Counted from the first letter of the stretch, positions 1 to 7,170 are shown. The stretch: 15,065 nt of DNA from Bacilli bacterium (GCA_900758895.1 CAAETG010000070.1:1-15065), one strand, 5' to 3'. A program made the numbers and translations. The notes: generated by a model not told the origin, from the letters alone.

Positions 1-1398
1 GTAAATGCAAGTTGTGATAAAAGACAAGATGTAGTAGATGGAGCATTAAGATACTATGAAGAATGTAGTATTAGTAATATTGATCAATTAGGAAGTATGA
101 TTGCAAGCGGAACCATTCATACTAATGAAACAAAAGTAACACTCATACCCGATGAATTTATAACAAGTAGTGAAGAGGGAGAAGAAGTATATTATTATGT
201 AGTGTTAGAATATCCAAATATAGATGAGAATCAAAATAGTGATATAGGAGGAACATTCACTGGAAAAGTTACTATAGAAGAAAATGATGCAAGTCCAGAT
301 ATCACGATTATTGGAATCTATATAGAAGAGAATGGAGAATATAAAGAAATAAATAATATACCAAGTGAAGGATATGAATTAAATACAGCGAAAAGTACAT
401 GTAGTAATAATACCACAGTAGGGTGGGATAGTAGTAATAATCGAGTATATGTAGAGAATTTAAATACAAGTGGAACAGAATGTACTTTGTATTATGATGA
501 AGTAACATTATTATTAAGAGAAGAGATACTTGCTAACAATCAAATTAACAATGGCACACCAGATTTTAGTCAAACAGCAACAACAGATGAGGGAATGTAT
601 GCAGCAGAAGATGATTTAGGAACGAGTTATTACTTTAGAGGTGCTGTTCCAGATAATTATGTGAAATTTGCAGGATACTACTGGCGTGTAGTAAGAATCA
701 ATGGCGACGGAAGCATTCGTTTAATCTATGATGGAACAAATGCTCATACGAATGGAGAGTCTAGTGCAGACAGGAAAACGGGAGCGTTTGCTTACAATAG
801 TTCGTCTAATGCAAGTTACTATGTAGGATATACATATCAAACAAATGTGCAAAGGCCAATTATCCAAAATAGTGGAACGGCTAGTACCGTTAAGGGAATA
901 TTAGATAATTGGTATACAATCAATATTACTAATAAAGGATTAGATAGTAAAGTAGTAAGTACACCAGGATTTTGTAATGATCGAAATTTACAAAATGGAT
1001 CAGGAAACTGGGTAGCAAGTGGAACAACACAGTATTATGCAGTCTATGAAAGAGTATATACAACCCATCAACCAACCCTGCAATGTAGTAATACAAACGA
1101 TTTGTATACAGTAAAAGTAGGATTAATCACAACAGATGAAGTTATGTTTGCTGGAGGTACAACAAGCGTAAATAGTGGTTATTATCTTTATATAGGCCAG
1201 CCTTACTTGACTTTGTCTCCGTGTTGCTTTGATGCTGTGAACAGTTACGCTAGCGTGTTCAATGTGAATTCGGCTGGCAACCTTAACTGGGCTGAAGTGA
1301 ATGTTACTTTTTCTGTTCGTCCTGTCATTAATCTCTCTGCTGATGTCACAATATCTTCTGGAAATGGCACTATGAATAATCCTTATGTAGTTAATTAA
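1..1398 (+). CDS. Surface protein with C-type-lectin-like, adenine-depleted variable tail (5' end outside window)
   Basis: The frame is open from base 1, so the N-terminus (signal peptide or anchor) lies upstream; the first internal ATG at 97 is not the start. The visible part is extracellular in character: Asn/Ser/Thr/Gly/Tyr-rich and without membrane helices. A beta-rich segment (about 180-290, with YYVVLEY and GTFTGKV) is followed by a second module ending in TSGTECTLYYDE (about 465-502). A module with YYWRVVRINGDGSIRLIYDG (about 679-738) leads to a tail with TLSP and SVRPVINL that resembles the ligand-binding end of C-type-lectin/formylglycine-enzyme-like folds. From about 1195 codon use changes sharply: Arg CGT instead of AGA, Leu CTT/CTC/TTG instead of TTA, Val GTG/GTC instead of GTA. 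This recalls variable regions of diversity-generating retroelements. No reverse transcriptase is in the window. Adjacent to, but transcriptionally separate from, the Tad pilus operon. An adhesin role is inference. Confidence 0.8.
   Translation, partial: VNASCDKRQDVVDGALRYYEECSISNIDQLGSMIASGTIHTNETKVTLIPDEFITSSEEGEEVYYYVVLEYPNIDENQNSDIGGTFTGKVTIEENDASPDITIIGIYIEENGEYKEINNIPSEGYELNTAKSTCSNNTTVGWDSSNNRVYVENLNTSGTECTLYYDEVTLLLREEILANNQINNGTPDFSQTATTDEGMYAAEDDLGTSYYFRGAVPDNYVKFAGYYWRVVRINGDGSIRLIYDGTNAHTNGESSADRKTGAFAYNSSSNASYYVGYTYQTNVQRPIIQNSGTASTVKGILDNWYTINITNKGLDSKVVSTPGFCNDRNLQNGSGNWVASGTTQYYAVYERVYTTHQPTLQCSNTNDLYTVKVGLITTDEVMFAGGTTSVNSGYYLYIGQPYLTLSPCCFDAVNSYASVFNVNSAGNLNWAEVNVTFSVRPVINLSADVTISSGNGTMNNPYVVN
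1195..1350 (+). other. Candidate DGR-type variable region in the 3' end of the surface gene
   Basis: By hand count, 1195-1326 is about 47% GC with only about 17% adenine on the coding strand, whereas the rest of the gene is clearly A-rich and much lower in GC. Remaining adenines sit mostly in AAY, AGY, TAC, GAT and GAA codons. Constant-looking positions (TLSP, SVRPVINLSADV) use adenine-free or adenine-poor codons. In DGRs adenines of the template repeat are mutated, so fixed positions tend to avoid adenine. Template repeat and reverse transcriptase are not visible here, so the assignment is inferred. A recently acquired cassette from a higher-GC source is the alternative. Confidence 0.4.
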
Positions 1399-1424
1399 TA
1401 ACACAATTCGTTGTGTTATTTTTT
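1397..1424 (+). terminator. Intrinsic terminator with UUCG tetraloop after the surface gene
   Basis: A perfect 10-bp stem (AATAACACAA at 1397-1406 and TTGTGTTATT at 1411-1420) closes a TTCG tetraloop and runs into Ts through 1424. It starts in the stop codon of the surface gene and separates that gene from the pilus operon. A hairpin just behind a variable region also occurs in some DGRs. Confidence 0.85.
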
Positions 1425-1444
1425 AATTTATGTGCTATAGAAAT

Positions 1445-1472
1445 TGACTTTTTTGGGAATTTATTATATCAT
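1445..1472 (+). promoter_or_regulatory. Promoter of the Tad/Flp operon
   Basis: TTGACT (1445-1450), 16-bp spacer, TATCAT (1467-1472), each one mismatch from the vegetative sigma consensus. It lies between the upstream terminator and the pilin ribosome binding site AAGGGTGG (1483-1490). Confidence 0.5.
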
Positions 1473-1496
1473 TATTTATGATAAGGGTGGAAAGTT

Positions 1497-1706
1497 ATGA
1501 ATAGAAGAGGCCAGGCTTTAGTCGAATATATTCTAATTATTGCACTAATAAGTGTTATTGCTATTGCACTTGTTAATTATTTTGGTGGCTATTTAAAGGA
1601 TGCGATCACGAAAACAAGTTGCAGTTTGGTTGATGAAGAGTATGTTAAAGGGGAGAAACCTGGAGAAGGTTACTGTAAAGGTGACGAAGAAGAGGCTCAA
1701 TCATAA
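1497..1706 (+). CDS. flp: Flp-type (class IVb) major pilin
   Basis: A 69-residue prepilin. A short basic leader MNRRG is followed by QALVEYILIIALISVIAIAL, the classic Flp motif: cleavage is expected after Gly5, Glu is at mature position +5 and Tyr at +6, with a single hydrophobic helix (about residues 9-27). The C-terminal part is polar and acidic (ends DEEEAQS) and has two cysteines (42 and 60) that could form a disulfide; this pairing is a guess. ATG 1497 is preceded by AAGGGTGG seven bases upstream. It is the first gene of a seven-gene Tad operon, as expected for the structural subunit, which is polymerised by TadA/TadB/TadC after removal of the leader by a prepilin peptidase not encoded here. 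Confidence 0.92.
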   Translation: MNRRGQALVEYILIIALISVIAIALVNYFGGYLKDAITKTSCSLVDEEYVKGEKPGEGYCKGDEEEAQS

Positions 1707-1731
1707 CAAAACCATAAGGGAGTGGACTAGC

Positions 1732-2067
1732 ATGGATAAAAAGGGACAAGCATTAGTTGAATTTGTAATTATCCTGCCTATTTTTCTATTACTTGTTCTT
1801 GGTGTTGTTGATCTTGGGAAAATCATGTATCAAAGAACAATGCTAGAAGGTGCAATGAGTGATGTAGTTTCCCTATATGAGGCAGGTAAAAGTGAAGAAG
1901 AAATTATCCAAGATATCGATCTTGATGTTTCTTTAAATATTGAAGAAAGTGATCAAGTAGTAACATTTCACTTATTAAAAGAGATTGATATTATTACACC
2001 TGGATTAAATTTAATATTAGATAATCCTTATCAATTAGATGTTAGTAGGAGTATCTCTGATGAATAA
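1732..2067 (+). CDS. tadE: TadE-like pseudopilin
   Basis: 111 residues. Start chosen at ATG 1732, with AAGGGAGTGG (1716-1725) six bases upstream; the frame stays open further upstream but that part overlaps flp and lacks pilin character. N-terminus MDKKGQALVEFVIILPIFLL has the same G|QALVE(F) processing site as the Flp pilin, and the whole helix plus VVDLGKIMYQRT matches the TadE signature. The rest is a small polar extracytoplasmic domain (EEDIDL-type acidic stretch, then FHLLKEID). TadE-family proteins are processed like Flp and act as minor or initiating pilins in Tad assembly. It overlaps the next gene by 8 bp, suggesting coupled translation. Confidence 0.88.
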   Translation: MDKKGQALVEFVIILPIFLLLVLGVVDLGKIMYQRTMLEGAMSDVVSLYEAGKSEEEIIQDIDLDVSLNIEESDQVVTFHLLKEIDIITPGLNLILDNPYQLDVSRSISDE

Positions 2068-2422
2068 GAGGGGACAAACATTAATTTTATTTGTTATTTT
2101 AATTCCGATTTTACTTGGTATGGCTGCGGTTGTTGTTGATGTTGGGTATTTAATTAGTAAAAATGTGGAATTAAAGGAAGTTAGTAAAACAATAGTAGAA
2201 GAAGTAATTGATAATGCAAGTGAGGAGAAAATAAAAGATTTGTTTTTATTAAATGATATTCCGGTAGAAAATTTAGAAGTAGAGATTTTAGATGATCGGG
2301 TACATATAGAAAATGAATGTGAAATTGATAGTATTTTTGGATCAATTATTGGTCTTTCTACTTATCAAGTACGTGTTGATATTACTGGTATTAGAGAAAA
2401 TGATCAAGTAATATTTGAATAA
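2060..2422 (+). CDS. TadG/TadE-G-like pseudopilin
   Basis: 120 residues. Start at ATG 2060, with AGGAG (2047-2051) eight bases upstream; an in-frame ATG at 2039 would sit in front of that ribosome binding site and adds non-pilin residues. N-terminus MNKRGQTLILFVILIPILLG, followed by VVVDVGYLISKN, fits the TadE/G-like prepilin pattern. The leader KRG|Q matches its two upstream neighbours, but mature position +5 is Leu instead of Glu. That is usual for TadG-like proteins and implies a different role from the self-assembling pilin. The C-terminal domain is short (about 85 residues), much smaller than the von Willebrand-containing TadG of proteobacteria. Third of three consecutive prepilin-like genes. 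Confidence 0.8.
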   Translation: MNKRGQTLILFVILIPILLGMAAVVVDVGYLISKNVELKEVSKTIVEEVIDNASEEKIKDLFLLNDIPVENLEVEILDDRVHIENECEIDSIFGSIIGLSTYQVRVDITGIRENDQVIFE

Positions 2423-2436
2423 AAAGGGATGGTAAC

Positions 2437-3210
2437 ATGAATAATAAAGGAATTAGTATAGCCCTATTTTCGGCGAAAGGTGGAGTTGGTAAGACAATTA
2501 CGACTCTTAATTTAGCAGGAATTTATGAAACATTGGGCAAAAAAGTACTTATTATTGATTTTGATTTATCTGGTGGAGGCATTAGTACCGCTTTAAATGT
2601 ACCAAATGGAAAGAGTATTTATCATTTTGCTTATGATTATAATAATAATCAGTATCAAGAATTTAAGAATTATGTTACTAAATATGATCAATATATTGAT
2701 GTTTTACCAAGTCCTAAAGATCCAAGACAAGCGATGAAAATTGATCCTAAATATGTAGAAATTATACTTGATAAAGCAGTATTTAATTATGATGTTGTTT
2801 TGATTGATACGACACATGATTTAACAGATTTTAACATTTTAACACTTGATTTAGTTGATCAAATTTTATTCTTAGTTACGAATGATCCATTAGATTTAAA
2901 GAATATGCGTAGTTTAATCGCTGTTTTTAAAGATACCAATATGGAAAATTATAAAGTTATTTTAAATGAAAGTATTTATCCATTTAAGAATTATTTTGGT
3001 ATTTATGATATAAAAAATATTATTAAAGCGAATATTGATTATGTATTATCAAAGGATTTTTATATTAAGAATATTGATAATTTTGTTATGAGTGGTAAGA
3101 TTATTACCCTTGATAAGAAAGCTTCTAATATATTTAGTAAAGATTATACAACATTAATGGGTATTTGTACGGATATCTTTAAAGAAGGTGAAAAACATGA
3201 AGACGCTTAG
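2437..3210 (+). CDS. TadZ/CpaE-like MinD-family ATPase
   Basis: 257 residues of the ParA/MinD fold: deviant Walker A KGGVGKT (14-20), Walker A' region LIIDFDLSGG (38-47), Walker B VVLIDTT (120-126). In Tad systems TadZ/CpaE positions the secretion apparatus at the membrane or pole. The classical N-terminal receiver-like domain of CpaE is absent; the protein starts almost directly at the ATPase. A ribosome binding site (AAAAAGGGATGG) precedes ATG 2437, 14 bases after the previous stop. The 3' end overlaps tadA by 14 bp. Alternative: another MinD-like ATPase recruited to the locus, but position between pseudopilins and tadA supports TadZ. Confidence 0.85.
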   Translation: MNNKGISIALFSAKGGVGKTITTLNLAGIYETLGKKVLIIDFDLSGGGISTALNVPNGKSIYHFAYDYNNNQYQEFKNYVTKYDQYIDVLPSPKDPRQAMKIDPKYVEIILDKAVFNYDVVLIDTTHDLTDFNILTLDLVDQILFLVTNDPLDLKNMRSLIAVFKDTNMENYKVILNESIYPFKNYFGIYDIKNIIKANIDYVLSKDFYIKNIDNFVMSGKIITLDKKASNIFSKDYTTLMGICTDIFKEGEKHEDA

Positions 3211-4528
3211 GGATGCTTTTGATGTCAAAATTAAACAAAAGAAGCAAGATGTATTAAATGATTATGATATATTTCCAGATAAGAAATTACTAGATAAGTT
3301 ACGGACAGAAATTATTGAAAACTTAATTGATAATGAAATGCCTAGTAATGTTAGTTTAACGGAATGGATTAATGATGAGATTGATAAGACTATTGAAGGG
3401 TACGATTTAACTAATTTAGAGAGAAGTCATTTATTTAATTTAATTGATAATGAAATAAATGGTTATGGTCCAATATCCGAGTTACTTGAAGATGATAATA
3501 TTACGGAAATTATGATTAATAGTCCGGATGAGATTTATATTGAAATTGATGGACAATTAGTAAAAGATGAAAGTGTATCTTTTATTAATGATGAACATAT
3601 TATTAGGACGGTACAAAGACTTATTGAACCTATGGGAAGAACGATTGATGCGACTAGTCCTATGGTGGATTCGAGGCTTCCAGATGGTTCGAGAATTAAT
3701 GCCGTTATTCCACCACTTTCAACAAAGGGACCAGTTGTAACGATTCGTAAGTTTAAAGAAAATATGACAAGTATTGATGAACTTATCCGGATTGGTTCTC
3801 TTACTCCTTATATGGCACGGTTTTTAGATGCCGCGGTTAGAGGAAAACTCAATATGATAGTTTGTGGTGGTACTGGTTCTGGTAAGACAACTTTACTTAA
3901 TATTTTAAGTGGGTTTATTCATGATAATGAGCGGATTATTACGATTGAAGATGCTGCCGAACTAAGACTTAATCAACCACATGTTATTTCTTTAGAGACA
4001 AGAACAATGAATTATGAAGAATCGGGAGAAATCACAATTCGAGATTTAGTTATCAATTCTCTTAGAATGCGGCCTGATCGAATTATTGTTGGTGAGGTTA
4101 GAGGAAAAGAAGCGTTTGATATGCTTCAAGCGATGAATACCGGTCATGATGGATCTTTAACTACTTTACATGCGAATAGTCCAAGTGATGCTTTAAATAG
4201 ACTTGAGACTATGGTGTTAATGGGTGGATATGATATTCCCATTAAGGCAGTCAGAGAATATATTGTAAGTGCGATTGATTTAATTGTTAATATTGAGAGA
4301 ATGAGTGATGGTAGAAGAAAAGTTACTAGTATTGTCGAGTTAGAAAATTTTTCAGGGGATGAGATTAAATTAAAAGAGATTTTTGCTTTTAAACAAAAGG
4401 GGTTAACGGCAAATGGAGAAGTAGATGGAGAATTTATATTATATGGGGGAGTTCCTAAAGTATATAAAAAGATTAAAGCTAGAGGAATTCATGATATAGA
4501 TGATATTTTCTTTCCAGAAGAAAAATAA
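3197..4528 (+). CDS. tadA: TadA/CpaF-family pilus assembly ATPase
   Basis: 443 residues, typical for CpaF. Start taken at ATG 3197 because AAAGAAGG (3181-3188) is 8 bases upstream; a GTG at 3188 would overlap that site. N-terminal helical region (1-90), then INGYGPISELL (87-97) and EIMINSP (104-110), typical of CpaF. Walker A GGTGSGKTT (224-232), Asp box ITIEDAAEL (248-256), Walker B RIIVGEVRG (295-303) and His box GHDGSLTTLHAN (316-327) are all intact, so the enzyme should be active. It hydrolyses ATP as a hexamer at the inner face of the membrane and drives pilin polymerisation through TadB/TadC. The 12-bp gap to tadB contains an AGGTGG site. Confidence 0.95.
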   Translation: MKTLRDAFDVKIKQKKQDVLNDYDIFPDKKLLDKLRTEIIENLIDNEMPSNVSLTEWINDEIDKTIEGYDLTNLERSHLFNLIDNEINGYGPISELLEDDNITEIMINSPDEIYIEIDGQLVKDESVSFINDEHIIRTVQRLIEPMGRTIDATSPMVDSRLPDGSRINAVIPPLSTKGPVVTIRKFKENMTSIDELIRIGSLTPYMARFLDAAVRGKLNMIVCGGTGSGKTTLLNILSGFIHDNERIITIEDAAELRLNQPHVISLETRTMNYEESGEITIRDLVINSLRMRPDRIIVGEVRGKEAFDMLQAMNTGHDGSLTTLHANSPSDALNRLETMVLMGGYDIPIKAVREYIVSAIDLIVNIERMSDGRRKVTSIVELENFSGDEIKLKEIFAFKQKGLTANGEVDGEFILYGGVPKVYKKIKARGIHDIDDIFFPEEK

Positions 4529-4540
4529 AGGTGGTGAATT

Positions 4541-5536
4541 ATGGACGGAGTTAGATTATTACAAATTATTTTATTGTTAGTTCCAGTTGGGGTAGCAATC
4601 TATCTACTTCGTCTGGCAAGATCACTTAATTTAGAAAAAAGACTTGCTTCTTTTGCAATTACTTCTTCTGGCGAAAGAGAAATATCCTTTTTTGATCAAA
4701 TGCTTTTTTATGTTTGGAAGTTTATTCGTTTTACTTCTAAATTATTAAAAAAGTCAGTTGTATTAAGAAGATATAGTGAATCTTATGAACGATATATTTC
4801 CTTTGGTGAGAGAGCTAGAAAAGATGGAATTGATTATATTACAATTAAGTTTTTACTCAGTTTTACCGTTTTTCTTTTAGGTATGGTTACGTTTATTATG
4901 CATTATCCTGATGTTGATGTAATGATTTTATTATTGATCATGATTATTGCTTTCTTTTTACCTGATATTTATTTGCATATTACTTTTAATCGTAAAAGAA
5001 AAAGAATAGAAGATGATTTATTAAAAGCGATTATTATTATGAATAATGCTTTTGGTAGTGGTAAAAATATTATGCAGGCGATCGAAATTGTTAAAACTGA
5101 ACTTGATGGACCAATTCAAGATGAATTTGAAAAAATATATTTGGATATTACCTATGGACTTAGTTTGGAAGTGGTATTTAAGCGGTTTTATGAGAGAGTT
5201 AGATTAGAAGACGCAAAATATATTGCTTCTTCTTTAACCCTTTTAAGTAAAACGGGTGGCGATATTATTCAGGTTTTCTCAAGACTAGAAAAAACAATTT
5301 TGGATAAGAAAAATTTAAGAAATGAACTAGCAAGTTTAACAAGTTCTAGTCGTTTTGTTTTCCGGTTTTTAGTTATTTTACCATTTATCTTTGTTGTTAT
5401 TATCTTTGTTCTTAATCCTACTTATTTTACACCACTTTTCTCTTCTTTTTTGGGTATTATGGTTCTTATATTTATATGCATTTTATATCTTTTATATATT
5501 CTTGTTATTAGAAAGATATTAGAGGTGAAGCTATGA
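4541..5536 (+). CDS. tadB: TadB-like pilus assembly platform protein
   Basis: 331 residues. Predicted membrane segments at about 5-24, 102-121, 125-147, 272-291 and 302-323. Between the third and fourth lies a cytoplasmic T2SS-F domain (about 155-270) with RKRKRIEDDLLKA, NAFGSGKNIMQAI and LLSKTGGDIIQVF, the usual TadB/TadC signature. GspF/TadB proteins form the membrane platform that couples the TadA ATPase to pilin insertion. Strong AAAGGTGG ribosome binding site. It ends in TGA overlapping the ATG of tadC (ATGA), a translational coupling junction and evidence that TGA is a stop in this genome. Confidence 0.9.
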   Translation: MDGVRLLQIILLLVPVGVAIYLLRLARSLNLEKRLASFAITSSGEREISFFDQMLFYVWKFIRFTSKLLKKSVVLRRYSESYERYISFGERARKDGIDYITIKFLLSFTVFLLGMVTFIMHYPDVDVMILLLIMIIAFFLPDIYLHITFNRKRKRIEDDLLKAIIIMNNAFGSGKNIMQAIEIVKTELDGPIQDEFEKIYLDITYGLSLEVVFKRFYERVRLEDAKYIASSLTLLSKTGGDIIQVFSRLEKTILDKKNLRNELASLTSSSRFVFRFLVILPFIFVVIIFVLNPTYFTPLFSSFLGIMVLIFICILYLLYILVIRKILEVKL

Positions 5537-6231
5537 GGGATCGTTTATTTGCTAAGATTTATCCTAAAAGAACGATAGATCGAATAGATCAGAAAAGTAA
5601 ATTAATGGGAGTAAAACATTCTTATAATCCAATTGTCATTCTTAATTTACGGGTATTTATTGCGATTCTTCTCTTTGTTATTGTTTTACTTACTTCTTCT
5701 ATAGGCTATTTTTTAGCTCCAGTTGTGGCTATTTTATTTTATTATTTAAGTGAAAAGCTTCTTTTAGATTACCCAATTAAAAGAAGAGCTAAGAGATTAG
5801 AAAAAGAGGCATTATTCTTTTTTGAAGTTCTTCTCTTAACTTTAGAGAGTGGTCGTAATTTGGGTCATGCTCTCAAACTGACAGCAGAAAATATTGATTC
5901 CGAAATATCCCTTGAATTTAAACAAACATTATCGGAAGTAAAACTAGGTAAAAGTTTAAATGAAGCTTTAAATGATATGAAAAAAAGAATTCCTAGTGAA
6001 ACAATTAATAATGCAATCTTAAATATGGTTGAATCTAATATTTTTGGTAGTAGTATTTTAACAAGTATGAATAATCAAATTGATTATTTAAGAGAAAAAC
6101 AAATGTTAGATATTAAAGCAGAAATTAATAAGTTACCGACTAAAGTAAGTATTTTAAGTGTTATCTTTTTTGTACCTATTATGCTTCTTATTATTTTAGC
6201 ACCTGTTTTAATTGACTATTTAATGGGTTAA
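5533..6231 (+). CDS. tadC: TadC-like pilus assembly platform protein
   Basis: 232 residues, the partner of TadB. Two helices near the N-terminus (about 34-52 and 54-76), a cytoplasmic T2SS-F domain (about 80-200) with LTLESGRNLGHALKLTA and KLGKSLNEAL, and a C-terminal helix (about 208-230). ATG 5533 overlaps the tadB stop by 4 bp and is preceded by GAGGTG. Last gene of the clear Tad set; no TadV/CpaA-type prepilin peptidase follows. A promoter for the next gene lies inside its last codons. Confidence 0.88.
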   Translation: MRDRLFAKIYPKRTIDRIDQKSKLMGVKHSYNPIVILNLRVFIAILLFVIVLLTSSIGYFLAPVVAILFYYLSEKLLLDYPIKRRAKRLEKEALFFFEVLLLTLESGRNLGHALKLTAENIDSEISLEFKQTLSEVKLGKSLNEALNDMKKRIPSETINNAILNMVESNIFGSSILTSMNNQIDYLREKQMLDIKAEINKLPTKVSILSVIFFVPIMLLIILAPVLIDYLMG

Positions 6232-6240
6232 TTGTATACT
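6212..6240 (+). promoter_or_regulatory. Promoter of the small membrane protein gene, inside the end of tadC
   Basis: TTGACT (6212-6217), exactly 17 bp, TATACT (6235-6240). The predicted start of transcription (about 6247) lies just ahead of GGAGGAG (6251-6257), so the leader would be only about 20 nt. Confidence 0.6.
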
Positions 6241-6265
6241 TTAAATAAGTGGAGGAGAATTTTTG

Positions 6266-6685
6266 ATGAAAGCTAATGAGTATGTAAAAGTGTTAGAAGA
6301 AAAGTATGATGAAGCAAAAAGAGATTATTTATATGAGCATGGTTATGTAGAGAAAGTTACTTCTAAAGAGGCAAAAGTAGGGTATATTTATGATCCTGCT
6401 TTACAAGAATATTACAAATATGTTCCTATTAAGGGAGAAAGAGTGGAAATTGATCGAATTATTGATCTTGATCAAAAATGTCGACGTTTAAAAAATAATC
6501 ATGTTTTAGCTTCTGTTTTTAAAGGACTTGCTCTTGTTAATTTTATTTTTACTTTAATTGTTTCTATTTATTTGTGGTATGAAGAAACATTCTTTATCTT
6601 TTTGCTATCTTTCTATGTTGGACTTATTTTTAGTATTCTTTTATTTGGAATGGGTAAAGTGATGCAGAATATTTACGAAAAGTAA
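6266..6685 (+). CDS. Unknown small membrane protein, two helices
   Basis: 139 residues starting at ATG 6266, with a perfect GGAGGAG 8 bases upstream (a TTG at 6263 is less likely). I do not recognise the family. Visible structure: a charged, probably cytoplasmic N-terminal half rich in Lys/Glu/Tyr (EEKYDEAKRDYLYEHGYVEK), then two hydrophobic segments (about 81-104 and 108-131) with a short acidic turn (YEETF) between them, and a short basic tail. Placement 34 bp behind tadC might mean a Tad accessory role, but a strong private promoter (6212-6240) and a terminator (6688-6710) make it a potentially independent gene. It converges with the mntR-like gene, overlapping its end by 13 bp. Confidence 0.75.
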   Translation: MKANEYVKVLEEKYDEAKRDYLYEHGYVEKVTSKEAKVGYIYDPALQEYYKYVPIKGERVEIDRIIDLDQKCRRLKNNHVLASVFKGLALVNFIFTLIVSIYLWYEETFFIFLLSFYVGLIFSILLFGMGKVMQNIYEK

Positions 6686-7086
6686 TTAGAATCCGTTTGG
6701 ATTCTTTTTTCAATGTTTTTTAGGGTAATTTCATCGATAAAGTGTTCTAGTTTTTCAACTTGTTCTAGTTTAAAATTGTTTTGATTTAAATCTCTTAGAA
6801 AGATTTCTAATACTTGGTGACGATGATATAAATATTTGCCTACTTCTAATCCTTTTTTAGTTAATATGATTTTGTTTTCTTTTGTTATGATTAACTCTAG
6901 GTTTTTAAGTTTACTAATCATCTTACTGCAAGATGATTTTTTAACATTCAAATATTTACTTAAAGTTGTAATCGTTAGATTTTCTTCTTTTTTGCGATAA
7001 ATCATTTCGAGATAGTCTTCCATGGGATAGGTAATTTTGTTTTGGGTGTGAATATAGGTTGTTAATGTGTAAAAATCGTTGTTCAT
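6673..7086 (-). CDS. MntR/DtxR-family metal-dependent repressor
   Basis: 137 residues. Winged-helix DNA-binding domain (about 22-85; recognition region VKKSSCSKMISKLKNL) and a dimerisation/metal domain (86-130), without the C-terminal SH3 domain of DtxR, so MntR-like in size. All six metal ligands of Bacillus MntR can be aligned: D24 and E27 (MEDYLEMIY), H90 (RHQVLEIFL), E111, E114 and H115 (VEKLEHFID). Asp at the first position is the manganese-type residue; iron-type DtxR/IdeR have Met there. It also has a 16-residue N-terminal extension. It is divergent from feoAB across a dyad-bearing spacer, so it very likely represses feoAB and itself when metal is replete. Whether it senses Fe or Mn cannot be settled from sequence. 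Start ATG 7086 follows a GGATAAGGA site. Confidence 0.88.
   Translation of the reverse strand: MNNDFYTLTTYIHTQNKITYPMEDYLEMIYRKKEENLTITTLSKYLNVKKSSCSKMISKLKNLELIITKENKIILTKKGLEVGKYLYHRHQVLEIFLRDLNQNNFKLEQVEKLEHFIDEITLKNIEKRIQTDSNYFS
6688..6710 (+). terminator. Plus-strand terminator embedded in the 3' coding end of the opposing gene
   Basis: 7-bp perfect stem AGAATCC (6688-6694) / GGATTCT (6699-6705), GTTT loop, then T-run to 6710. It terminates the membrane-protein transcript. On the other strand the same bases encode the last residues of the MntR-like protein. There is no T-run in the minus direction. Confidence 0.75.
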
Positions 7087-7111
7087 ATAACAAAATCCTT
7101 ATCCTTTCATA

Positions 7112-7150
7112 TAATACAGTAGTTGTTAGTTTAGTGAAACTAATACAGTA
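7112..7150. promoter_or_regulatory. Divergent control region: 18-bp dyad flanked by 10-bp direct repeats
   Basis: TTAGTTT-AGTG-AAACTAA (7126-7143) is a perfect dyad of the DtxR/MntR-operator type. TAATACAGTA occurs on both sides (7112-7121 and 7141-7150), 29 bp apart. A TATAAT at 7110-7115 would place the feoA transcription start close to the dyad. On the minus strand TTCACT (7138-7133), 16-bp spacer, TATTAT (7116-7111) overlaps the dyad. Binding here could silence both directions. Confidence 0.65.
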
Positions 7151-7170
7151 TATGAGGGAGATAGAAAAAT

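Noticed and set aside
308..508. Minus-strand reading frame opposite the surface gene
   Set aside because: Tyr/His/Leu-rich antisense of an AT-rich gene, no ribosome binding site, no recognisable protein. The same applies to frames at 1123-1404, 7979-8182 and 9375-9611 on the minus strand and 9530-9739 on the plus strand.
1600..1731. Longer N-terminus for the TadE-like protein
   Set aside because: It overlaps flp and places the prepilin leader internally. ATG 1732 has a good ribosome binding site and gives a perfect leader.
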